Shown here: positions 16,774 through 24,569 of the stretch, piece by piece
How the letters are laid out: every line of letters begins with the position of its first letter
Numbering within the stretch: the stretch's first letter is position 1
Source: Paraburkholderia tropica
GTDB lineage: Bacteria > Pseudomonadota > Gammaproteobacteria > Burkholderiales > Burkholderiaceae
Reading direction: 5' to 3'
Assembly (NCBI RefSeq): GCF_900109265.1
Contig: NZ_FNZM01000027.1
Span: 1 to 64,000, forward strand
DNA: 64,000 bases
The notes under the pieces: model-generated
Seen by the model: the letters and a program-made list of their open reading frames with translations, nothing else
Database searches by the model: none
What the model was told of the DNA's origin: nothing
Made by a program: the position numbers and the translations under genes

Positions 16774-17394
16774 ATGCACACCCGGCGAGCGGACGATGCC
16801 GCGCGATTCGACGCAGCGTTCGAGTGCGATCCCGATCCGTGGCGCTATCGCACGAGTTGGTACGAGGCGCGCAAGCGGGCGCTGATGATGGCGGCACTCC
16901 CGCGAGAGACGTATCGACGCGGTTTCGAACCCGCCTGTGCGACCGGCGAACTCTCCGTGCTGCTTGCCGATCGCTGCGACGCATTGCTTTGCGCCGACTT
17001 CGCGCCGCATGCCGTCGCGCTCGCACGTCAGCGACTGGGCGAGCGAGCCGAAGCCAGAGTCGAAACGCGAGCCATGCCACAGGACTGGCCCGCAGGCCGC
17101 TTCGATCTGATTGTCATCAGCGAGTTTGCGTACTATCTCGACGAAGCGCGTTGCTGCGCCCTCGCGCGACTCGCGTGTTCGTCCCTCGACGATGACGGCA
17201 CGCTGCTGTGCTGTCACTGGCGACACGATGCGGACGACTTCCTCATGACCGGCAACGCGGTTCACTGCCTGTTTGATCGGTATGCCCGCGCCGCTTCGTT
17301 ACAGCAGGCCGTGCACATCGACGACGCGGACTTCACACTCGACGTCTGGTGCGCCGATCAACTGAGCGTCGCCGCGAGAGAGTCGCTGGCGTAG
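16774..17394 (+). CDS. NodS-like SAM-dependent methyltransferase
   Basis: The 206-residue protein has a class I methyltransferase fold: motif I is FEPACATGELSVLLADRCD, motif II CADFAPHAVALARQRL, and the motif IV region FDLIVISEFAYYLD. The lead RFDAAFECDPDPWRYRTSWYE is typical of NodS-like enzymes, which N-methylate the deacylated glucosamine of Nod factors. CAGGAGG at 16763-16769 supports the ATG at 16774. Its 3' end overlaps the convergent deacetylase frame by 37 bases. In other bacteria this methyltransferase type can be fused to a PIG-L deacetylase (recollection), which supports a shared pathway. Confidence 0.85.
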   Translation: MHTRRADDAARFDAAFECDPDPWRYRTSWYEARKRALMMAALPRETYRRGFEPACATGELSVLLADRCDALLCADFAPHAVALARQRLGERAEARVETRAMPQDWPAGRFDLIVISEFAYYLDEARCCALARLACSSLDDDGTLLCCHWRHDADDFLMTGNAVHCLFDRYARAASLQQAVHIDDADFTLDVWCADQLSVAARESLA

Positions 17395-18087
17395 CACTCG
17401 CGCGGCGAAAGCGGCACGGCCGGATGCCTCGGCGACTCCACGCGCCAGAAGCGTTCCGGTTCGGACAGATCAGCGGGTACGTCATCGCCAAAAGCCTGAA
17501 GCTGACTGCCGTAAGCCCGCACCGCAAGCTGCTTCGAACGCCGTGCGCGTACGCTTTCGCGCTGCGGATACCAGGACGTATCGACTGCGGCAACGCGCAG
17601 TCCCGCAGCCGCGAGTTCGTCGAGGCGTGCCGCCGTGATGCCAGGCACCGCACGATGAATCGCATCTTCGTAGACGATGCACGACTCAGTCCGCGTTCGC
17701 AGCAGCGTGAGCCATGCATCGGCTACGCGCAGATGATCGGGGTGCCTCAGCCCGAGCGGAACGACAAGCGTGGATCGATCACGCGGCTCAAAGCGCGCGA
17801 GTAAAGCCCTCACCAAAGTGCGAACAGAAGGCAGTTCGCCATACTGGCCGTCGAGAAATGGCAGGCGAATCGCGCGTGCGACCAAGCGTGCGGGCGCGCA
17901 TCGCCTCGGACGAATCGCTGAAACCCGCCGCCTCATCCCACGGTTGAATCTGCGGCGCTCGTGGCGTCCCGGCGAATACGGTGCAGACCGTGGCGCCGGG
18001 TTGCGCAGCCAGCAGCGTCGCGCATCCGAACACCGCATCGTCCAGATGAGGCGAGACGACAAAGAGCGATCCGTCGGCGCTATTCAT
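17358..18087 (-). pseudogene. PIG-L family deacetylase, frameshifted with a probable internal deletion
   Basis: The N-terminal part starts at ATG 18087 and holds the zinc motif in VVSPHLDDAVFGC, then PGATVCTVFAG and SSEAMRAR. Near 17885 the family sequence jumps to another frame (net +1), continuing ARAIRLPFLDGQYGELP, then GLRHPDHLRVADAWL with the remaining zinc ligand, to the stop at 17358. Intact relatives have about nine more residues between MRAR and the LPFLD segment, so a deletion of roughly 26-29 bases is more likely than a single-base error. Intact PIG-L enzymes remove N-acetyl or other N-acyl groups from sugar amines. The start overlaps the glycosyltransferase end by eight bases, so the pair was one operon. 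Confidence 0.75.
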
Positions 18088-18793
18088 GATGTTCTCCTTG
18101 CAGCATCCCGTTCAACGTCACGTCTGCGGGTGCACAGGCAACGCCGGTCGACCACGAGGACAAGGTATCGCCAAAACCGCCGCGAATGCGGAAATCGGTG
18201 CGCGCGCTCGTCGTCACGCGCGGCGCAACGCTCCAGGCGATCGTCGCGCCATTCGCCGTGAGCCGATCCACGAGCGCCACGTCCTCGCCGCACGCAAGCG
18301 GCGGAAATCCGCCCGCCCGTTGATACGCCCTCGCGCACACGCCGAGGTTGGCTCCGTGGACGTGGCGATGTCCGTCGACACTTCGATAACGCGCCGACCA
18401 CGTTTCGCGCACGCAAGGTGGATGCGCGCCCCAGTCGTCGACCTCGACCGCTCCGCAGACCACATCGGCGCGCAGGGCCAGTTGCGCCACGATCCAGTCG
18501 GGCGCGACGCATGTATCGGCGTCCGTCGTCGCCAGCCAGCGCGCGCCCAGTGCGATCAGATGGCTCGCCCCCGTCGCGCGGGCGATGCCTACGTTGCGCG
18601 CCTGCACCGTGAGCGCGGTTGCCCCGAATGCTTGCGTGACGCACGCCGAATCGTCGGTGCAGCTATCGAGCACGACGACGATGCAGACCGATTCGCCCAT
18701 CAACTCGACGTGCCGCGCGGCCAGCGCGGCGGCGAGCAGGCATCGCCCGAGCCAGCTCGCCTCGTTATGTGCAGGTATCACGACGCCGATCAT
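18080..18793 (-). CDS. Family 2 glycosyltransferase
   Basis: The 237-residue protein has the GT-A fold landmarks of family 2: VVIPAHNEASWLGRCL at the start, VVLDSCTDDSA, and the metal-binding D-A-D in LATTDADTCVAPDWI. HGANLGVCARAYQRAGGFPP and CGEDVALVDRL follow as the usual acceptor-side motifs. There is no membrane segment, so it acts in the cytosol. AAGGAGT precedes the ATG at 18793. It overlaps the deacetylase gene downstream by eight bases. The donor and acceptor are unknown; the neighbouring deacetylase suggests an amino sugar. Confidence 0.85.
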   Translation of the reverse strand: MIGVVIPAHNEASWLGRCLLAAALAARHVELMGESVCIVVVLDSCTDDSACVTQAFGATALTVQARNVGIARATGASHLIALGARWLATTDADTCVAPDWIVAQLALRADVVCGAVEVDDWGAHPPCVRETWSARYRSVDGHRHVHGANLGVCARAYQRAGGFPPLACGEDVALVDRLTANGATIAWSVAPRVTTSARTDFRIRGGFGDTLSSWSTGVACAPADVTLNGMLQGEHHE

Positions 18794-18992
18794 TTTCCAC
18801 TCCTTGGCATGATGAGCAGATAGCCGATAAAGCTCTTTCGCGATCCCAATGCATTTTTAGTGCCCGGCCTTGGCGGCCGCGCCCCGCCGCCAGATCGGCC
18901 TTTGGAGAAGGGTGGATGCGTGCGTTATCAGCGCTGTCCTGTTTGCCCGAGTGATTTGCGAAGCCTCGGTCTACGCGCTTTGATAAGCTCGA

Positions 18993-19211
18993 ATGACTGG
19001 AAGCGCTGCGCCGGATATTCGCCGTCAACGGTTTCGAGGAACGGAGGAAATCGAGGTGATGCTGGCGATGGGCGAAGACCCGGCCGCAAACGTCTATATG
19101 CTGAACTCTCGCACCGACACGGCCCTCACGCTCTTAACCGCCGGGGCGGAATTCGACGCGCCGGGCAGTTGCTTTTGCACCCTGGATCCTGGATCAATGC
19201 TTCAAGACTGA
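18993..19211 (+). CDS. Small hypothetical protein (doubtful)
   Basis: This 72-residue frame lies in the 490-base stretch between the glycosyltransferase and the flavodoxin-type gene. An internal ATG at 19059 has GAGGTG directly upstream, and GGAGG a little further, so the translated part may be only 50 residues (MLAMGEDPAANVYMLNSR onward). I do not recognise a family. The rest of 18794-19284 shows no gene. Confidence 0.25.
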   Translation: MTGSAAPDIRRQRFRGTEEIEVMLAMGEDPAANVYMLNSRTDTALTLLTAGAEFDAPGSCFCTLDPGSMLQD

Positions 19212-19284
19212 CGCCGGACCGTCGCCCGTTCCATTGCGGCGTCGGAAAGCGAAGAGGGCGGAACCGATCGTGGGCTCATCTTGC

Positions 19285-20383
19285 TTATTTCGGGCGCGGC
19301 GGGGAAATACCTTCGTCTGCGCGATGCAGCCTCCCTTCCCGCAACGCTCCCACGGCGTTTGCGACTGCGCGGGCGACATTGGCCACCTCCTCCTGCAAAA
19401 CGCAATCGGAGTCAAGCGTGTCGTGCGAAGTCGCGTAAGGCTCGTAGTAACCGATCATACGGTCAATTCGTGCCGATGCACCAGCATCGATCCATCCCAT
19501 CCAGTCGAGCCAGTCCGCCAACGCTCGACGAGTGCCCTCAATGCCCGCAACGTCACCGTGCACCACCATGCCATAGGTCCGTCCAGCGAGATGCTTCGGG
19601 AAGTCCCACCCCGCAACCTCGAGCGCCTTGGCTTCGTCCGCGTGTTTGCCGTGCGTCGTCGTGGGATCCGGGTTGCCGCCATCCGCGCATACGAGGCGAT
19701 CCATCATCAGCTTGAGTGGGCTCGTGACCTGATACCAGTGCACCGGCGTGATGAAGATGGCTCCGTGGCAAGCCGCAAAGCGCTCGTAGATCTCGGCCAT
19801 CCAGTCGTTTACTTGTCCAAGAGAGTGATTTGGATAGCAGCTGCACGGCCAGTGACAAAGCGGCATTGCCGTCGACACGCAGCCCTTGCAGGGGTGAATA
19901 TGAAGGTCTGGTTCGGCGCCCAGTCGGGATAAGTCTAGCAAATCGGACTCAATCGTCGCTGCGGCAAGCTCCGCCTGGCATATCTGCGCGAGACGAAAGC
20001 TCTTCGACATCTCGCCGGGACAGGTGTAATCGTTACGGGGCGAAGCATTCACGATTAGGACTCGCGAGGGTGCCTCTTTTGAACACTGTCGCGCCTGCGC
20101 AGCCTCGATCCGCTGACGCGCAGCCCGCCATTCTGCTGACAGCGCATAGTCCGGATCAGCGTAACCTCTGCCCGCAGGCTCTGTCTCCGGAGACTTACGC
20201 CCCTCGCTTATATGCCTGCCATGCGATCCGTTCAAGCCGCTGCAAGGCGTCATCCTCCGCGCGAAAGGCGGGATCGGCGTAGCGCGTAATAAAGCGCTCT
20301 CGGTACGCCAGTCGCGATAGGCCGTTCTGCATTTGGCCTTTGCGTACCAGTGGGGCATCGACTATAGACGTGTCTTTTTTCAT
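19285..20383 (-). pseudogene. Flavodoxin-family NAD(P)H-dependent oxidoreductase, frameshifted
   Basis: The N terminus starts at ATG 20383 (GAGGTG upstream) with MKKDTSIVDAPLVRKGQMQ and runs to LERIAWQAYK near 20205. There the frame hits a stop, and the family sequence continues one base later as EGRKSPETEPAGRGYADPDY. Removing one C from AAGCGAGGGG restores YKEGRK, so a single-base insertion explains it. The rest is a flavodoxin/NADPH-dependent FMN reductase domain (RVLIVNASPRNDYTCPGEMS, CKGCVSTAMPLCHWPCSCYP, GAIFITPVHWYQVTSPLKLM). A cysteine cluster at CKGC...CHWPCSC is notable. It is either a recent pseudogene or a sequencing error; the remaining frame is undamaged, which favours a recent or artefactual event. 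Confidence 0.75.
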
Positions 20384-20665
20384 AGCGCGCACCTCGATAA
20401 AGCGCTTAGGACGATTCGCCTTCCGGCGTCCCTTCGAGATTCGAGCTCGGGGCCGGCAAATCGGAAACTTATTCGCAGTTCGATCAATTTTGATCCCCTC
20501 CTTGAGCAAAGATCAGTCCCGCAAGCAACTCCCACCTGCTGTTTCAGGTTCACTTTTTGCGGGAAGCTCTTGAAAAGACATAGTACGAATTGCGATGCTG
20601 ACGCCGGCTCTGTTAAAGCCGCCAGACATGTTGCACCGCACGTCGCCCTTTGAGGGTTATAGACG

Positions 20666-21271
20666 ATGAAGAACGTATCAATCGACGAGCTTCGCCCAAC
20701 GCAAGCGACACACGGTCTCCGCGAGGTCGAGCAGAAGGCAGCCCAATACCGTTCGATGTCGCGCCATGAACTGAAAATGGCCATCGCTGAGAAACCAATA
20801 CCGATCGTTCTTGGCCCCGACCAGGTTCCCTTCGCCATCGATCACCACCACGTAGCGGCGGCCCTCAATCGGATCAAGATTGACGCCGTGCCATGCGTGC
20901 TTGTCGCCGACCTCTCGACCCTTTCTCCAGCACAGTTCTGGCTGAGGCTGGAAGAGCATTGCTGGGTGCATCCGTTCGACAGAGAGGGAAGACGGATTTC
21001 CTTCCTGTCAATTCCCCGTCACGTGAACGATCTGGTCGACGATGAATATCGTAGCCTTGCTGCATTCGTGAGAGACGCCGGAGGGTTCGAGCGTACGCAG
21101 GTGCCGCTCGCCGAATTTCGCTGGGCGGACCTGTTTCGTTCCATTTTGCCGCTTACCTGTCCCGAGACCCGGTTCGATGCGATGGTGAAGAAAGCGCTAA
21201 AGCTGTCGAGGAGCAGGCTGGCTGTCGGCATGCCCGGATACCTGGGGGGCAAGGGAGGGAAAGTAAAATGA
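20666..21271 (+). CDS. ParB-like nuclease/sulfiredoxin-fold protein
   Basis: A 201-residue protein opening with SIDELRPTQATHGLREVEQK, then AIAEKPIPIVLGPDQVPFAID and HHHVAAALNRI, which together match the ParB-like family sharing the ParB/Srx fold (ParBc_2). Members in other bacteria are stand-alone proteins without the HTH of plasmid partition ParB, and their role is unclear. GAGGG at about 20652 is the nearest ribosome site. The stop overlaps the next start (ATGA, 21268-21271), so it is coupled to the DUF421 gene. There is no parA or parS-like site nearby, so partitioning is unlikely. Confidence 0.75.
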   Translation: MKNVSIDELRPTQATHGLREVEQKAAQYRSMSRHELKMAIAEKPIPIVLGPDQVPFAIDHHHVAAALNRIKIDAVPCVLVADLSTLSPAQFWLRLEEHCWVHPFDREGRRISFLSIPRHVNDLVDDEYRSLAAFVRDAGGFERTQVPLAEFRWADLFRSILPLTCPETRFDAMVKKALKLSRSRLAVGMPGYLGGKGGKVK

Positions 21272-21774
21272 ACCTGCTGATTGCCCTGTTCGGCGACGGG
21301 AAGGACTTGAACGCACTGCAAATGTCGTTTCGCGGCGCGGCGACGTTTCTCTGCACACTGCTTCTGATTCGGATTTCCGGACGACGCTCCTTTGGGCAGC
21401 GTTCGTCATTCGACTATGTTGTCGCGATATTGCTGGGTGCGACGCTCAGCCGCTTTATCGTTGGCGCATCGCCCGCGATTCCGACATTGGCCGCGTCACT
21501 GGTGCTGGTCCTCATGCACCGGGCTCTCGGTTGGCTCTGCGTCCGTTCGGCGAGCATTGACAAGCTCGTTGGCGGAGCGCACAGAACGATTTATCACGAC
21601 GGGAAATTCGATGATGCGCAGATGTCCGCCGCGCTCCTCACCCGGAAAGACGTAAGCGAGGCGGTTCGTGCCAAACTTCACATAGACTCGCTCGATAGAG
21701 TGGATTCCGCGCTACTAGAGCGGAACGGTGACGTCACTCTGATCCTCAAACACCGGCCCTGCGAGGGCGAATGA
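21268..21774 (+). CDS. DUF421 (YetF/YcaP-like) membrane protein
   Basis: The 168-residue protein has three membrane helices in its first half, including RGAATFLCTLLLIRISGRRSFGQ, whose R-I-S-G-R-R-S-F-G motif is the DUF421 hallmark, then FDYVVAILLGATLSRFIVG. A cytoplasmic domain follows with LVGGAHRTIYHDGKFDDAQM. YetF-type proteins are inner-membrane and linked to spore or stress functions in Bacillus; the activity is unknown. The product is shorter than YetF (about 230). Translation is coupled to the ParB-like gene upstream. Confidence 0.82.
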   Translation: MNLLIALFGDGKDLNALQMSFRGAATFLCTLLLIRISGRRSFGQRSSFDYVVAILLGATLSRFIVGASPAIPTLAASLVLVLMHRALGWLCVRSASIDKLVGGAHRTIYHDGKFDDAQMSAALLTRKDVSEAVRAKLHIDSLDRVDSALLERNGDVTLILKHRPCEGE

Positions 21775-21873
21775 ACGCTTTCTTTGCATTCTCACCAAAG
21801 CCGCAGCGAGAATTCCCGGGCGGCACGCCATATGCACTGGGGGATTGTCTCAACATGAACTGAGGAGTTCACA

Positions 21874-22356
21874 ATGACCACGTTAGATCCCCAATCAGGA
21901 CGGACCGGCGCGCAAATTGTCGGCGGCGGCGCGGGCGATGGGCCGGGGCCCGAAGTCATGGACGCAGCGACGCTCGACGGTAACAAGGTCATCACGTCGG
22001 ACGGTGAGCATGTCGGAAAAATCTCGAACATCATGCTTGACGTCCGCGGCGGGCGTATAGCCTACGCTGTACTTTCCGAAGGCGGTTTTCTAGGAATGGG
22101 CAACACGCTGCACGCGATTCCCTGGAGCGCCTTAACGCTGGACACCGCGGAGAAGTGTTTTCGTGTAGACATCACCGCCCAACGCATCAAGGATGACCCC
22201 GGTTTCGACAAGGACCATTGGCCGTCCATGGCCGATACAACTTGGGGCACGCAGCTTCACGACTACTACGGCCGCAGACCCTATTGGTCTAGTGACACGA
22301 CTCTGGCTGCGCGGGATGCGGGCTTGTCGGAAGGCAACAACCCGGTCGACGTATAG
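21874..22356 (+). CDS. PRC-barrel domain protein, paralogue of the one at 4481
   Basis: The 160-residue product aligns along its length with the 4481-4993 protein: both share GPGP(D/E)-(I/V)-M, IMLDV..GRIAYAVLS.GGFLG, PWSALTLDT and PGFDK..WPSMAD. It lacks the longer tail of the first copy. GAGGAG ahead of 21874 gives a good ribosome site. The nucleotide sequence is more A/T-rich than the first copy, so the two are diverged or separately acquired rather than a recent duplication. The role is unknown; its neighbours in this stretch are stress genes. Confidence 0.87.
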   Translation: MTTLDPQSGRTGAQIVGGGAGDGPGPEVMDAATLDGNKVITSDGEHVGKISNIMLDVRGGRIAYAVLSEGGFLGMGNTLHAIPWSALTLDTAEKCFRVDITAQRIKDDPGFDKDHWPSMADTTWGTQLHDYYGRRPYWSSDTTLAARDAGLSEGNNPVDV

Positions 22357-22492
22357 GAGCTTTTCGCAGGACACCGGGGGCCGGTTTCCTCTACACAGGT
22401 AAAACCGTCTCTCGGGCCGTTTCCCAAGGCAATGGCAACGCATCTCTAGCTTCATGTCGTGGACACCGTCTCGACGTGGCCGTCCCCCTTGA

Positions 22493-23035
22493 TTAAAGGT
22501 CAATCAATTGCGCGATTTCAGTCACGTCCAACGTTTGTCCTAATCTCGAATTCACCGCATGGCCCCAAGCCTGGACCCACTTCCCAATTTCAAGATACGC
22601 GCCCAGATTCTCCGCGACCTCATGCGGCATCCTTAAAGATACGCCGTTGTCCAACAACGCACCGCGTAATTCGCCTTTGGGTCCATAAAGAAGTAGAGCG
22701 ATTTCTCCTGACGTTTCGCCCTCCCTTCTTTTTACGCTCTGGTGCCGGACTAAATCCCATTGTGGCCCATCATCGACGAGCTGCCGACCCCCCTTCGAGG
22801 TTATAAGGACCATGTCAATCACTTCAACATCTCGGGGTTTCACGCCCCTTACGCTGACGCTATCACCCACCGCGACGCGACGGGTCAATTTGCGCCCCAA
22901 GTGGGGCGGAACATGAACCTGCCGCGCGCGCCGATTAACTAAAATGAATCCGTCGATTTCACCTTCTGGGTTGAGCAGAAACCGTGCGACGCGCCCGCGA
23001 ATCTCCGCAAGGCAGACTGGATCAATCGAATGCAT
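22493..23035 (-). CDS. Hypothetical protein with two OB-like repeats
   Basis: The 180-residue protein shows two similar halves. The first reads GRVARFLLNPEGEIDGFILV, then VHVPPHLGRKL and VGDSVSVRGV. The second reads GEIALLLYGPKGELRGALLD, then VSLRMPHEVAENL and IGKWVQAWGH. The pattern, beta strands with G-E-(I/L)-x-G turns and P-H-(L/E), suggests tandem OB-like beta barrels. AGGAG eight bases upstream supports ATG 23035. There is no signal peptide, so it is likely cytosolic. I recognise no characterised family. It lies convergent with the PRC-barrel gene and just downstream of dps. Confidence 0.6.
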   Translation of the reverse strand: MHSIDPVCLAEIRGRVARFLLNPEGEIDGFILVNRRARQVHVPPHLGRKLTRRVAVGDSVSVRGVKPRDVEVIDMVLITSKGGRQLVDDGPQWDLVRHQSVKRREGETSGEIALLLYGPKGELRGALLDNGVSLRMPHEVAENLGAYLEIGKWVQAWGHAVNSRLGQTLDVTEIAQLIDL

Positions 23036-23108
23036 CCTAAATTCTCCTATCGATCATTCGTTTCGAGAAAGCGTCGCGGCAGATGACGGTGCGCTGCCGT
23101 CCCACTCT

Positions 23109-23639
23109 TCAACGGCCGCTGTGGCGGGTTGTTTCGAACAGGAACCAGACACGCTCTTCAGTTTGATCGATCCAGTTTTCTATTAAGCTCGCGGTAGCTA
23201 CATCTTCTTTATCGTCGCAAAGCTGGTGAAGCTGTCGCATGTATTGAACCAATGATTCGTTATCCTTACGTAGCTCGTCGAGCATTGCTTCGGGCGCGAC
23301 GAACTTTTCATCATTATCGGACAAGCGCTTGAGGGATGCGATCTCGCCGATCGAGCGAATCGTCACGCCACCTAATTTTCTTGCACGCTCGGCTACGGGA
23401 TCGATCATCGCAAAAACCAGCGACGCCTGATCATCGAGCAGGAGATGATAATCCCGGAAGTGCGGCCCGCTAACGTGCCAATGAAAGTTCTTCGTCTTGA
23501 CGAATAGTGCAAACACATCAGCGAGCAACTTCGTCAAACCGGCGGATACTTCCTTTCGCACATCGTCCCCAAGGTCCGTTGGGGTAGTCAAATTCGCAGG
23601 AGCGCGGGCACCCTTTTTTTGAGCGATTTTTGTCGCCAT
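23109..23639 (-). CDS. dps: Dps-family DNA-binding ferritin-like protein
   Basis: The 176-residue protein forms the Dps dodecamer that stores iron, consumes hydrogen peroxide and coats DNA in starvation. Ferroxidase ligands are seen in NFHWHVSGPHFRDYHLLLDD (His53 or 55 and His65) and in MIDPVAERARKLGG (Asp80, Glu84). A Lys-rich N-terminal tail (MATKIAQKKGAR) could bind DNA. CGGAGGT upstream supports ATG 23639. It fits the oxidative-stress theme with katE elsewhere in the window. No clear OxyR site is visible upstream by eye. Confidence 0.93.
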   Translation of the reverse strand: MATKIAQKKGARAPANLTTPTDLGDDVRKEVSAGLTKLLADVFALFVKTKNFHWHVSGPHFRDYHLLLDDQASLVFAMIDPVAERARKLGGVTIRSIGEIASLKRLSDNDEKFVAPEAMLDELRKDNESLVQYMRQLHQLCDDKEDVATASLIENWIDQTEERVWFLFETTRHSGR

Positions 23640-24053
23640 GATGGACCTCCGGATATGGTAAGTGGCTCCTTTTCGCATGGGACGTGCCCGACTCTATTTT
23701 TCTCGGTCGACTTGAAGGGTCCAACGTGGGCACGGAGCTAGAAAACCGCCTTCAGACGTTTACAACACGACGCCGTTCCTAAGTCGCAGTTCAAATCCCG
23801 GGCCGGAGCCCGCTCTCCTTCCGACATCGCACGTAACAATGGAAGCCCTTCGGCGAATTTGAAGCGGGACTTCGCTGCGCGGCAAGGCGCAAACAGCGGG
23901 TGAGATTCGGTGAGGGCGATGAGCGTCTCGCAGACAGGCGATTTTCGTTACGTCCAGTGCCGACGATGCCCGCAGGCGAGCGCGACCGCGTGCCCTCCAA
24001 AGCGGCAAAATTGGGAGCGCTCAGGACCCGATCGCCCGCGCCGCACCACACGA
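23640..24053. other. Intergenic region with no gene seen
   Basis: About 414 bases separate dps from the receiver gene. Short open frames lack ribosome sites and family motifs. The dps promoter should be in its left part. A TTCAAATCCC stretch near 23790 resembles a tRNA T-arm but no tRNA fold surrounds it. Confidence 0.5.
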
Positions 24054-24434
24054 CTACGCCGCCTCGCCCTTCTGAACTATTGCCGCCCGGATAAGCGTCG
24101 TTAGCAGAGCGCCGTCCTCGCCCTTCAGAAATAACGCGTCAAAGTTCTCGATCGGCCCCTTTGCCTTTAACTCGTCAATGTCATAGCCAGTGGTCGCGAC
24201 GATTACAGCTTCCGCCGTTGAGCGGAGCCCGCGAAGGACAGCCGCGACGGCAAACCCATCATGCTCTGGCATGGTGACGTCGAGCACGACGACATGGGGG
24301 GGCCATTCACGTACGAGGTCTACCGCCTCGGGCCCCGAGGCGGCGGCCCTCACATCGAATCCCTCTAATGCGAGGAGAGCGACTATCGCCTGGCGCGCAG
24401 CGGCAAGATCGTCGACCACAAGTACGCGCGGCAT
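24054..24434 (-). CDS. Single-domain response regulator
   Basis: The 126-residue product is only a receiver domain: RVLVVDDLAAARQ supplies the acidic pair, the phospho-acceptor is Asp52 in VVLDVTMPEHDG, and the conserved Lys is in LFLKGEDG. It has no output domain, so it probably passes phosphate or binds another protein. The ATG at 24434 opens the domain directly; upstream in-frame ATGs at 24533 and 24551 are possible but add a tail unlike the family. It lies 135 bases after the hybrid kinase on the same strand, which makes that kinase the likely partner. Confidence 0.8.
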   Translation of the reverse strand: MPRVLVVDDLAAARQAIVALLALEGFDVRAAASGPEAVDLVREWPPHVVVLDVTMPEHDGFAVAAVLRGLRSTAEAVIVATTGYDIDELKAKGPIENFDALFLKGEDGALLTTLIRAAIVQKGEAA

Positions 24435-24569
24435 ACAGTCATGCACAATCACTTTCCGGGACGATATTTGTGCTGATCGGGCAGCGTTGTCCAATCCAGC
24501 TTTACGCATTACGACAACTCTAGATGACACCATGATGCGCTCCAGACCCACGACCTGGTCGCGGCAAAG

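Noticed and set aside
20666..21271. Plasmid partition locus
   Set aside because: The ParB-like protein lacks the HTH part, and no parA or repeated parS-like sites accompany it.
23786..23806. TTCAAATCCC resembling a tRNA T-arm
   Set aside because: No acceptor stem, anticodon arm or CCA could be folded around it.
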